Of a DNA stretch of 64,000 nucleotides, positions 24,516-37,200 are shown piece by piece; the stretch's first letter is position 1, and every line of letters starts with the position of its first letter. Source of the stretch: Euborellia annulipes (lineage: Eukaryota > Arthropoda > Insecta > Dermaptera > Anisolabididae); the NCBI GenBank assembly GCA_023213315.1, contig JAKCPI010000289.1, positions 124,001 through 188,000 of the forward strand. The letters are read 5' to 3'. The notes below the pieces were generated by a model. The model had not been told where the DNA came from and did no database searches. It saw nothing but the letters and a program-made list of their open reading frames with translations. Made by a program: the position numbers and the translations under genes.

Positions 24516-24674
24516 CAGTAGGCGCCACAAGTGCATGATTTGCTCGGGAGTGGAGCCTTGAGCTTAGAAGGCTAAGCTTAGAGAGAGCTACGAAAGCTAA
24601 GCATGTTTAGTTTTGTTAGTTGTCTAAGCTCAAAGCTCTCTTTCGAGCAGATCAGGCACTTGTAGCGCCCACTG
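24516..24674. mobile_element. Tc1/mariner-type MITE (CAGTgGGCGC termini)
   Basis: Ends are CAGTAGGCGCCACAAGTGC and GCACTTGTAGCGCCCACTG, flanked by TA. It is inserted in an R1 copy between GATTTGATGG and GGGCCTCTGTGTCC. A second copy is at 39596-39799. Confidence 0.8.
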
Positions 24675-25575
24675 TACAAGGGCCTCTGTGTCCAAAAAAG
24701 CGGGTGCCAAATTGTCTCTCTTTAAAAAAATATTTCAAGGACGAAATGAGCTACCAGATTTAAATTTGATTTAAGTTAGGCACCTCCTACACTAAAATCA
24801 TGAATCAAATTGACCGATTTTTTGAGTTTTTTATTCTCTGAACAATTTTGAATTTAGATGCTGTTACTTTCTTATATCCCCCCCCCAAAAAAAAAAAAAA
24901 AAAAAAAATTTGTTTGAGCTCACTTTACTTTTGTGCGCCATAGAAAAAAAAAAGATAAAACTAGGTTGTAATGGTATCAAAATATAAATTTTGTGATTAG
25001 AAATTTCACCTCTTGGTTTCTAAAATTGGGAACTGAATACATATGTCGAAAATCTGGTGTGATGGCGCATCACACCTTCGATTAATCGAAAGTTATGTGA
25101 GGTGCGACATTTTTTATTTGTAGGCATAAGGGAATCATTTTTTTCAATGTCAAAAATTTGTTAAACAGTTTTCTAAAAGAAAAAATCCCTTCCCTCTCCC
25201 TCCCACTATTTTCAACAAAATTTATTTCTTTATACTTCCCTATTTTTATCAAATATTAAAGCCCTGCAAGAGCAAAAATTTTTTAGCAGGTGTCAATCCT
25301 ATCCAGTATTTTTTTCCGAGCCCCTAATATTTGAGTCATGCCCAAAATATTTTTTTACTTTTATTTCTTATACTTGCGCGGTGCGGGGCTGGCGGATCTT
25401 CTCCTCCCTCCATCCCATTTATATTTTTACTTTTATTTATTTACATAGTAAGAATTTGCATATTTCAATTAAATTATGATAGACTCCATTAATTTAAAAA
25501 AAAATTAATAAATATGCCTGTGAAATTCCAACAATAATCTTTTTTTTTTGCCCCTTTTCAATTTAGATCTCCCCC

Positions 25576-25798
25576 GGACTTGGTGTACTTGGTAGTGTGT
25601 CTACCTTCTATACCAAACGTCGCGGGTTCGGACCCCAGGCAGTCCGAAGATTTTATTTAAGCCATTTGGATACCAAATAGAAATGCCTGGACCCCCAATA
25701 GATATTATCATGTATAACGGTTATCGTCTTATATGGCCTAAGTTGCCGAAAAGACATGTGTGTGTGAGTGTGAGTGTGAATGAGGAAAAAGTATGAAT

Positions 25799-25830
<32 letters not shown>
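25576..25830 (+). repeat. Complete tRNA-derived SINE (reference copy)
   Basis: Layout: A-box-like TGGTGTACTTGG (25581-25592), B-box-like GGTTCGGACCC (25625-25635), a body with a short internal duplication (AAGCCATTTGGATACCAAAT), ATGGCCTAAGTTGCCGAAAA, a (TG)n segment and an A28 tail. It is the only uninterrupted full copy and serves as the empty-site reference for the two MITE-split copies. Confidence 0.88.
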
Positions 25831-25832
<2 letters not shown>

Positions 25833-25834
25833 AG

Positions 25835-27690
25835 ATCTATGAGGCTGTCTCGCTCACCACTCTCTAATCCGACTCTGATATCTAGTAAGCATATGAAATT
25901 CATGGCCTTCAAACTTTGTATTGTATCCAAATAGAAAGGTCCAGGGATGATGAAGCAATGATTTTTCTTTCTCTTTATCCTCACTAATAATAAAATGGCT
26001 CATTCAATATAATTTCAAAAACAAATCTGTACTCCCGATATAAGTAGATTTCACTCTTTTTTGGGGACAAAAATGAAATGATCTCCAAAAAAATGATATT
26101 TGATTTGGAAGCATAATAAACAATAACATTTTCAAATTAATTATCTGGGGTATGTGAGTTTTGTTATAGTGTTTTTTGAAAAGTCTCGGATTAGAAATTT
26201 TAAATAGGAGTTAATTGGTTGGGGATGTCGAGCTACCCAGGCTCTCCCTTTCTGAATCTATTAAGATTTGCTGCGTCTCTTAATTTCAATAAATTTATTT
26301 TTGAGAAAAATTAAAATATTTAATATTCCTTTAAACTTTTTAAGTGAGGGGGTGAGGGAGAACTATTTGACCTGGAACTCAAATATACAATAGATTGACC
26401 ATGTTTTCAGTTCACAAATATTAAAATAAAATGTTGTTGCCTTAATAAAAATTTTTTATTGTTAAGGTATTCATTACTTAGAAAAGTAAAATTATTGTTT
26501 TGATTTTAGGTTTAAGCAATCCACAAAAAGAAGAATTCTTAAGAATGTTCTAAGAAATGTGATATCTAGAGCAAAAAAAAGGCTACTCACAGGATCTTCA
26601 AATAAAAATTATATGAAATATGTAGGCATAAGGTATGCCAATTAAATAATTCTAAAATTTTCAAGGTTTTCTAAAGATGTATAAAATTATGAACAATATA
26701 ATATGGTAGATAAAATTTCCGGGGTGAGAAAATATGAAAAATTAAAATAGATAAGTTCAAAAGAAATTGAGAGGTGGATACAGGCAACATCAATTATCCT
26801 TAAATGAATTACCTTTTTAATGAAATTTTTACAAATTAATTATTTTATAGAAAAAATGATTGCAGAACTTTTTATTGAATTAAGAGCATATGTTTAAAAA
26901 TCTTTTTAATAAAGCCCATCACTTACTTTTTTTAAGTGGAGCGCTCTAAATTAGACAAATGAGTATTATTTATTTCTAAAATAATAAATATTAAATTTGA
27001 CTTAAAAATATAATAATAATCAAATAGATTAAAATAGGTCAAATTTTTTATTAATTTATTATTACTCTATTATATAATAAAATTTGAGATGTCAAAATTC
27101 GCTTACCCCGATTTGGTGTGAGTTCAGCTGCCAAAATTTTCTTTAAGGGTGTCTTGATCTATTGTCGAAGTAAATATACTTCAGTGTGAGGAACTATAAT
27201 AATAGTGTTTCTTTTATATAAATCAAAAACCCTTTTATCCAAGTTTAACCATGTATAATTCCCTCACTCTCTCTTAGTCCAAGGAACGTCACTTATATGC
27301 ACTTATATATCTCGTGGGTTTTCAGCGCCTGCTGCACGCAACTACGCGAACATAGGACAAACATAGGAGAAATCATTGTTACCATTGCTTAAAATGAATA
27401 AATTTATTTAAAAAATTTTTATTTATTGTAATTTTTTGTTCTATCTAAAGATTTATTTTTTTATTCTTATGGGCCTATAATTTATAAATTCAATTCAAAA
27501 ACAAATAGTGATTATATGAAAAATATTAATTAATATTTTTGAATTTTAGCGTGGATTTTAGTCAATTTATTTATTTATCATGTAAAAATTTTTTTTTAAT
27601 CTAATTTTCTTTTAATAATATTTATATAAATTTTTAAAAATTTTTTAATTGTAACAAACGGCAGACATGAATTTTTAAATTGTTTATAAT
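25835..27690. other. Gene-free AT-rich stretch upstream of MSH6
   Basis: No exon is supported. At 27290-27370 there is a short GC-richer segment (GCGCCTGCTGCACGCAACTA) that I cannot assign. Confidence 0.4.
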
Positions 27691-27699
27691 TTAACTAGT

Positions 27700-27864
27700 A
27701 TTTTTCCCGCCGTTTAGGACAAAGCAAGGCAAAGAGCACAGTGGCCGCCAGTGGGAAAGGCCAATCAGGGCAATAAATTAACTAAATATCTATGAAGTTA
27801 ATCAATCAATTTAAAATCATCATCTTTTAATACTCTCAATTATTTATCCTTTACGTTTTTTTAA
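27700..27864 (+). promoter_or_regulatory. MSH6: Putative MSH6 promoter and 5' UTR exon (E2F-like and CCAAT sites)
   Basis: TTTCCCGCC at 27703-27711 matches the E2F consensus and CCAATCAG at 27761-27768 matches the NF-Y/CCAAT box. A donor GTAAGT follows at 27865 and an acceptor TTTTTTAG ends at 27998, twelve bases before the start codon, so a 134-bp intron in the 5' UTR is likely. No TATA box in a sensible position is clear. Cell-cycle control by E2F is known for mismatch-repair genes in mammals; here it is inferred from the motif only. Confidence 0.55.
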
Positions 27865-28009
27865 GTAAGTGATTAGTTTTTATATTTATCTTAAATTAAA
27901 ACTATATATACATTTTTATCTGATTGAATATTTTAAACATTTTTTTTTCCTGAAAGTTACTTTATTTATAAATCTAACATTTATTTTGTCTTTTTTAGAT
28001 AATTCAATA

Positions 28010-28217
28010 ATGTCTCAAAAAAATACTCTTTTTAATTATTTTACGAAGTCTCCAGCCTCTACCAAATCAAGTAATGAAACAAATACACCTCAAACTCCGA
28101 AAACGCCCAAAACTCCAAAAGCAGAATCTACTAGAAAAAGATCTTTTCAAAGCCCGTCTACCCCAAAATCATCGAAAAAGAAGACCAAAATTAAGTTCCC
28201 TGAAAATCCTCAAATAG
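28010..28217 (+). CDS. MSH6: MSH6 exon 1: PCNA-binding motif and Ser/Thr-Pro linker
   Basis: Start ATG at 28010. The opening residues [14 protein letters not shown] match the MSH6 amino-terminal PCNA-interacting box (human QSTLYSFFPKSP). TPKTPKTPK repeats and a basic RKR/KKK segment follow, consistent with phosphorylation sites and nuclear localisation. The frame runs open upstream, but a splice acceptor 12 bases before the ATG and the family start favour this methionine. The donor is followed at once by an (AT)n tract. Confidence 0.95.
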
Positions 28218-28221
28218 GTAA

Positions 28222-28256
<35 letters not shown>

Positions 28257-31200
28257 CCGGTATAATTGAATGACAAGTATAAATTTTAATCTTCCTTGCA
28301 ATATAAATATGTTAAATAATTTTTAATATTTATTAACTCTCATATATGTATTTGAGAGTTAAAAGCTTTTGCAGTGTTATTTAAAACAAATTCCTGATTT
28401 TTTGTATAAGATACGTTTCTTCACTCATTTTCTGGTCTCCTTCAGATATAAATTCATACAAAACAATTTATAGCTGAGATAATATATATATATATATATA
28501 TATATATAATAGGGTAGAATTGAGAGATGCAGCCAAGGTTATTTCTTTATTCGTTTAATTCACACAGCTGACGTTTCGGTTCGATATTTGAACATATATA
28601 CATATGATTATTTATATTACTTTCTCTTACCTATGTATAAATGTAATATATATATAGAGAGAAAGTATTGGATTCATGTCAAAAAGTCGATGTCAAGATT
28701 TTGATGGATATACAGGTTTTAAGGTCCCCTGAATCCACTGATCCAAAAAAGTGGTTTTCGCAACATGGTTTGTCTGTCTTTCTCTCTGTGTGTGTGTCTG
28801 TCTGTGCAAAACATCTCGTGGACAGAAAGATCTAAAGAAAGTTGAAATTTTTTTCCTAAGTTAGGCACCCCCCTGGGACGTGTTACGAAGAATTTGAACA
28901 AAATCGGCCAAAGAGTACTAGTACTTTACTGACGCAATTTTTCAGTTTTATTCAATTTTCTCAAAATTCACTCCAACGATTTTGATTAAAATTGAAAAAT
29001 CAATTATTTTTTAGTAGCTCTTTCAAAAGTATATTCTCATTTTGCCATTGAAATCTTCTTAAGACCACTTTACTCTTGTACTTCATAGGAAAGAATGAGT
29101 GCAGCTTTACTTGGATTGCTCATTTTTTGATAAAAAAACGAAAATTTATTGGAAATAATTGACCCATGAAAGCTGCCATTAAAAAAATATATTACATATT
29201 TTTTTAAAACAATGAAAAATAAAGTTGAAACGGGGTGTAGAATGTACAGTGAGTGGGTCAATATTAAGTCCCTCACTGTACCGTACTATTTACTACTATG
29301 TGATTATTTCGACCTGAAATATTTGGTATGGAAAACACATGAACAACTCTCGATTACCTAAGGTAAGAGAAAGTTGTAGGTTGTGGACCAGTGACACCAG
29401 ATTTTTTTAAAACGATTTACTAAAGGACCCGTATAGGCTAGTGGTTCTAATATCAATAGAACCTATAATGAAATATCTACTCACAATTTAGTGAACACCA
29501 CGCATATAATGTGGGCACTTAGGATGGATTGTCCCTCAGCTGGGTATCCAGTACGTGCTACGGAAGGACTAAATGATGCCTCCAGCCGAAAAGGATATCA
29601 TTTCTCGTGTGGATACCATTTTGGAACGCTCGAACATGGAGCGGGCCGTTCCATCTGGTGTCGGTTTTTAACCGAGCATCAAAGGTCCTAGTTGAGACGG
29701 CGACATTTACTATTTTGTATGTTGGTTGCGTTCCGAGCGAAAGATAACCAAATTGCGGTAAATTAATACAACTATATGGTACAAAAGAACTCCTGTGGAG
29801 TAGCAAAAAGTTCTTCGTATCACAGTAAATCACTCAGAGAAGATGCTTGGAGAGAAATAAGTTGTGAAATGGGAGTTCCTGTGAGAATGAAGAAAAATGA
29901 CTGTGCTCTTGTCATATATATACAATTTCATCCACCAGCGCGCCTTTCTTCGTTTCTGTTTTTTTCTTGTATATAATACTGTGAATAACTATAAGAGCTG
30001 CTGCTTTTCGAACACGACTGACCTGCATGTTGAACGATCAAAAACTGGAACAACTGGCACGCGCGCCAGGCGCGCTTACTGGATATCTACAGTTCAAATA
30101 TTTGGAACAAGTTCCGCGGAATGCGCTCGGCGCTGTCATTCATGGCACGCGGGCCAGAAGCGCATAGTGGATACATGGCTTTAGGCATTCTGAAATATTT
30201 TCTAATAAATTATTTTAATTTGGAAACCAGTCACTAGTTTGTCTTTTCTCAATAACCTTAATTTAATCGTCCCAGCATATTTAATTTCTTCTATAATAAT
30301 ATATATTACAAAATCAGGATATGAAACATACAAAATAGGCAGAAATTGTCAAATTGTCAAAACCAGGATATTTTTATTTCGACTTTGCAGTGACACCGAA
30401 AATGGAAAGCGTTATTTTATGAATTAGGCTACTCTTTTTTTGATTGCCTATTTTGAATGTTTCATTTTAAACTTTGAACTTATTTCTTGAAAAATAAATT
30501 ATTTTGAATTATTTAACCTTTCAAGAGGGGCCACCACAGATAGGTAGATAACCGACCAGAAGATATTTGGACACTTGGAACGCTATTGACTTTGTTAGAC
30601 CAATAGACCTTTTCATTAGTTGCTATAATTTATATAAACTGACAACAACTTAAAAGCGCACTTTTATTAATAATGACTATACAAAATTAAAACAATTTTT
30701 ACTTTTTTTTTTTAGAATTTGAAGAACTTGATATAGTATGGGCAAAATTATCTGGCTACCCTTGGTGGCCAAGTATTGTTTGTCGTCATCCGAGTTCAGA
30801 TAAATTTCAACGTTCAAAAGACTTGCATGTGCAATTCTTCGATGATCCTCCAACTCATGCCTGGGTTCCTAAAAGGTATTATCTTTAAATATTTTTATAA
30901 ATTATATACGTATTAAAAATTGTTTATATATACTGTAAAAAAATTTATGACAATTTCAAATGAATTAGAATTTTGACAATAAGAGAGAATATAACAGCCA
31001 CTTCATCTCTTCAATCGAATTAGAATTTTTTTAACTTATTATCAAAACGCGCCAAATTTTTACAGATCATATTTGAAGTCTTGTATATGTCTTCTTTTTT
31101 TTTTTGTTGACACAATTTTACCTTTATACATCTTTAAGGGTTGCTTTTCTATACAGCGGATCAAACAATTATTTTTATTTTTATTTTTTTCTCACGTTTT

Positions 31201-34200
31201 ACAGCGCTAATTCAATATACAATGCTTAATATTGGAAATGTTAAAATTTATTTGTGATTTTTTATAATTTTTATTTATTTTTTTTCCAATAATGTAGTTG
31301 CGTCGATGTCTTTGGAAAAGAAAAAAAATTAGCACCAATTCAAGATAAAGAGAAATGGGAAAAATCAGTTAAAGATGCAGATGAAGCGTCAAAAACACCT
31401 CAAGAAGATAGAACCAAACTTCTTTTTGATTTTTCCAAAGAAGAATCCTATGTTGACAGTGAAGAAGGTAATATATTGATTACTTATTTACTTGAATTTA
31501 GTTTTAATTTATAATGAATAATAAATATAAAGTTAATGGTACCGGTACGTAAATATCAACAATTAGTTAATATCGTTACCTAAAGGGAAAGTTAAAATTT
31601 TCAATTATTAAAAGAATCTGTGTTGGTAGAGTGTTACACTGTGTAAACCGAATTCTTCGAAATTTTTTATTACAATATAAGAGTCTATTTTAATTTTTCC
31701 GAAAGTTGTCACAGATTATTTTTCTGAAATTACCATTAACCAGTTAATAAATAAAATTTGGTGACTTTGATTGTATTAGATCTTGATAGGGCAGGTGCAC
31801 CCAGATAAAAGCCTTTCTATGCTTCTCGACTCCGGAGACGTTTCGAAATATATTTAATGTTTCATTATCAGTCCGTATCGAAAAATAGCATAAAGGCATT
31901 CATACATGACATTGAAACTAGAGCGAATTCAGAGAATTTTCTCGGGGGGGGGGGGGTAATCCCCCTCCCCCGCCTTGCATCCGCCCTTGCATTGAATATA
32001 TCTCGAAACGTCTCCGGAGTAGAGAAAGGCTTTTTATTTGACTGAACCTGCCCTATCAAAATCTATCATCAACATAATTTTGAGGTGTTTTGGTCATATT
32101 TATTGCCCATCTTATATAGGCTTATATATATAATTGTTAAAATTGAAATTAATGAGTGATGCCGAGAGACATATAATTCGAAACACCACCGTCACGCTGT
32201 TTTTTCAGCAAGGATGTAGGGAGGAAAAACAAAAACAAGAGTAATGTTAACGGAGTGACAAATGAAGTACAATAATGCTTTTTTCTTATTGTTACAATAT
32301 TATAAACTATTATAAAAATATTCTGTTCACATTATAATATTTTTTAGCTTCCCCTGAAGAAGAGCCTTTGTGCCTTTGAAATATTAGGAATAAAACTCAT
32401 TTGGGAAAAATAAAAAACTCTTGTTTTTGTTTTTCCTCCCATTCTTGACGAAAAAAACAGCGTGACGGTGGTTTCGAATTATATAATTGTTAATTTGATA
32501 TCGTTGGATGAAATAGAAATATCCGGAGAATAATACACCAGCTTTGATGGGCCTCTCTCACATCATTTTATTTTCCAAATATGATATGGCCCAACAAAGC
32601 TGGTGTATTATTCTCCGGGTATTCCCATACATATAATTGTTTTGTGTGTAAAAATTGGCAAGTTATCATTTGATATTATGACTAATTTCTTTCTGATGAA
32701 TAATAAAGTAACTCATTGAACGAAATGCCAAAGAAGAGACGATTTCGTGTTTAGGAAGTTGGTTGACTCCATTCAAAGTATTTTTCAGCAGAGTTACTCA
32801 ACAAATTCAAAACTTTAAAAATAAAAACACTTTTCCCTACAGGTTCATGTTCTAGGTCATTATCAAAATGGCCTGTAGCACTTTTTACACATCACAGGTA
32901 TAAGATTTAATTTATATTTGTAGTAATAATTTCGCAAACATTTATAATAATGCTTAGACTCTTTTTTTAATACAGTAACTCATCAAACTCAAACATCACT
33001 CAAGAAGAAAACTCAGAAAGTTCCCACACTTATACTAATTTCAACGTGAACTCCTCTCTTACAAATTCACCGTCTAGTCATTGTTTTTTACGGACCGAAA
33101 GTTTAAAACTTGAAGAAAAAATGGAACAACTAGAAAGAGAAATGGAATCGCAAAAAAAATTGAATAACATTATGATAAATAAAAATTTTGATAAAAATTA
33201 TGATGAAATAGATCTTTTCTATCAAAGTGTGGCCCTTAGTGTAAAACGATTTCCAAAACATTTAATTAATCAAGCAAAAATTGAACATTTGCGAGTGATC
33301 TCTGATTTAGAAAAACAATTGTTAAATGAAAACGAGGAAATTTCTGAATCTTCTAATTCTAAAGAAGCGTCTATGAACATTTATATTAGAAAAGACCTCC
33401 AGGAAGTGGAGGTAATTTCTGATTAAATATTTGAATGAAAAAATTAATATATTTTAATATTAATATATGAGAAAATTAATATATTTGATAAAGAATTTTT
33501 ATATACATGCATATAATGAATCTTTATTTTTACATCTTTTAATCTATATTTTTACATAGAATATATATATATATATATATATATATAATACGGTATAATA
33601 TAAGTTTTAAACTTATATTTTATAATAATCAATAATAAATTTATATTTTATAATAATCAATAAAAATATACAATCTTATTTTAGCATTTACATCTTTTTA
33701 TTTCTCTTCCTAAAATAATTTTTTTTTAATATTTTGAAAATTGACATAAAAAATCTCTTACTTTTCTTTCTTAATAGCAGAGAAAGAGTTTTAACTTCAT
33801 GTTAAAAGAGTCATTCGCTTCCAGTCCTAAACTAAAAAAACTTAATTAAATTATATTGGTTGCCATTTAATTTAAATAAATACACGTAATCTAAATTGCT
33901 TTAGATGGCTTATACAGTGAGTGACAAAGTTATAGACCCCTCTTGCAATTTCTATTTTTGTTTATTTCATTGCTTTTATAACAGAAGATGGAAATCTTTC
34001 CATCTGAAATGAAAAAATCACTTGTAGAAAATGCATGCCTGGGTTCAGTCATTGTATCTGATAAAGTGAGCGTCACAATTAATTCGTCACCTGGGAGCTA
34101 GAGCCTTAATATATGGTACAAAAAATAAAAGGCCAAGCAGTTATGTTTATTTCTTTATTAAAGAACCCACAGCCACGTTTCGGTCGACTATGGGACCATC

Positions 34201-37200
34201 TTAATGCATTCAGCGCATTGACTTTAGCGCTGAATGCATTATATCTGATACATCGTAATGAATTTTATGAAATGTCTGTCAAAGAACGTAAGAGGTTTTT
34301 CTGTTGACTGAACCCTGGCCATGAAGATGGTCCCATAGTCGGCCGAAACGTCACTATGGATTCTTTAATAAAGAAATAAACATAACTGCTTGGTCTTTTA
34401 TTTTTTCTACTACATATTGATTCGGCTATTCACCTCGCTAACAAATTATATGGTAAATAGTGAAATGATTTTAATGACCGAAAATAAAATCTGGTACAGA
34501 TGATTTTATTTTACCTTTTCAAATTTTAAAATTATTTCACCATATACCATATAAGATACTATATACTTGATGCTCTAGCTCCCAGGTGGCGACTTAATTG
34601 TAGCGCTCCCTTTACATGTCTATCCAATATTTGCATCTTATAAGAGTTTTTTTTTAATTTGATTCAAGGTCTTTTTCTGAAATAAATTTTTCACACATGA
34701 GACGGGATGCGAACCCTTGACTTTTGGCACCAGAAGCTAATAGCCCTTAGCCACAGGTCAAGAGTGCAAATATTAAAAGTTAAAATATATTAGAAGTATG
34801 AAGAAATAAAACCAGTATATCCAATCACTCCACCCGAGACAAACTTTTTTACTTAACAAATATTTTGAAACATGTAATGCGTCTCATCTTCATTGAAAAT
34901 GGTGAAGGAGCGCAAAATTTCAAAGTCGTCCATTTACCCATGCCCCTTCCATATCTATATTTAAGATGTTGATGAGAGAAATGCCTGCCCAGCTGTTAGA
35001 TTAATAAAAGGAGAGTAAGTCAGCCAAACAGGATGGTCCCTATCGAATGAAAATTCCAAAAAATGAAAAAGTTTCGACTTTAATTAAATAATGCCATTTT
35101 CAGTTCTTATAATAATATATATATATATATCAATGAATAAAGCCGAGACGTTTTCTTTTATTGGAATTTTCATTCGATAGAGACCATCCTGTTTGGCTGA
35201 CCTCTCTTTTTAATAATTTATATTTTATGGCCAATGCAACATTTTTAAGTTTTAGACAAAGCCCACCTTCCCCATCCGTTTCTCCTTACTTCTAATATTT
35301 CGCATCCCAGTTATAAATTATTATGAAGCTCTGAGAGGCCATTTTGCCCACAGAAATGGACAAGGAGAACGTCTCGATCCAGTCAAAGGATACTCCCGAT
35401 CCCAAGCGTCGTCGTATCGATAATCTGCTTGACAGCGAGGATTCGGCTGATGATTACAAGCCTAGTCAGTAAACAATACATGTAGTTATGTTTCAAAATT
35501 ACTAACCATGCAAATTTATCAACTAATAATCCTTGTTCTTTCTTTCTCTTCATTATTAAAATACTCTTCTTATCCACTCTTTCTTAAAATCTATTTTGCC
35601 TCTCAGAGCTCAATTGAAGATATGAGTGCAAGAGCTAGATAATAGCCAAATGTAAAGTTTTCATAAAAACTTTTTACATTTTTTTTTAAATTAAAAACAC
35701 TCACACTTTTTTCCCACTCACACTCACATTCACACAGTCTTTTCGGCCAACTTGGGCCATTTAAGACCTTTAACGAAACCCGTATGTTTAATATATATAT
35801 TTGGGGTCCAGGCATTCTTATTTAAGCCATTTGGTATCCAAATGGCTTAAATAAAATCTTCGGACTGTCTGGGGTCCTAACTCGCGACCCTCGGTATAGA
35901 AGGTACCCTTTATAGATCCGAACCCGGGTCTGTCTATTGAAATCTCAGTGTTTTACCACCCTCTAAACCCCAACTTTTTACATTACATTAAATTTGTATT
36001 TTGTAGATTATTTGAATATAATGTGAAAGTATTAATGAATGCGCATTTACATATCTATTTTCAGGCTTATGTCCTATAGCCTATCCAGAAATATATAAAC
36101 AAGAAAGAAATATATGTTGGAATTATCCATTTCTTGCACTCAGTTGTTTTAAAGAATGCAAAAATTAATGAAACATAAGAAATCATGAATTTATAAGTAG
36201 GCTAGTATTTTTATTTTCTATTCATATAAATTGTTTTAAAATGAACAAAAAAACATGAAAAATAATTATATTTATCAAAAAAAAAAAAAAAAAAAAAAAA
36301 ATGTTTGTCAAAAAAGCTTCTAAATCTCATTAAAAGATGCTTAACTTTCAGAATCTATGTACTATTTATTAAAACTATGTACTAATATATATACTATTTA
36401 TTAAAAATACCTTCACTGACCAATAGGGGACAGAAGTGGCTACATGTTTATGTAAAAAATTCAATTTCACCAAATGTGGCCATAATCTAGTTCTTGCACT
36501 CATATCTTCAATTGTCATTGGGTAGGAACAAAATAAAAAAAAAAATTATTAATAAAATAATGTATATATAATAATAATGGAGGAATGGAGATATCAGCCA
36601 AATTGGATGATCCAGGTTCAATAAAACTCCCAGAATAAAACGTTTCGGCCTGAATTTATTTGGCCATCTTCAGTTATTGGGCTACAAAATTGTATATAGA
36701 TATTAACTAAATTTTACATTCTATTATTATCATATATATATTGTATATATTATTATATATATATATTGTAGCCCAATAACTGAAGATGGGCAAATAAATT
36801 CAGGCCGAAACGTCTTATCCTTCTTATTCTGGAAGTTTTATTGAACCTGGATCATTCCAATTTGGCTGATATCTCCATTCCTCCATTATTATCACATCAC
36901 CAGCCACAACCTCAAAAAGCAACTAATGTATAATGTTATATATAAGGAATTGGACATTCATTCAAAATTTTCTAAACTTTGATTATAGAAATCTGTCAAA
37001 GACTTATTTTCCCTATTCAATTGTTTAAATAGAAGTAAGTCCTAATGGGTAATTGTATCTATATTTCATGTCATAAAATATTTCTTAGCAAAAGAAGATG
37101 AAGCGGAGAGTGAAGATGATGTGAGTTCTGGTGTCGCTTCTGAAGAAGAGCATGAATCAGAGAAAGATGAAGAAGAGGAGGAAGAGGCTGAAGACCACTC

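Noticed and set aside
25576..25650. tRNA-like box A and box B as a tRNA gene
   Set aside because: No acceptor-stem pairing and followed by a SINE body with an A tail; several dispersed copies.
28222..28262. (AT)n tract after MSH6 exon 1 as a regulatory element
   Set aside because: Simple repeat like many others here (33560, 41470, 45602, 49133, 57182); no specific evidence.
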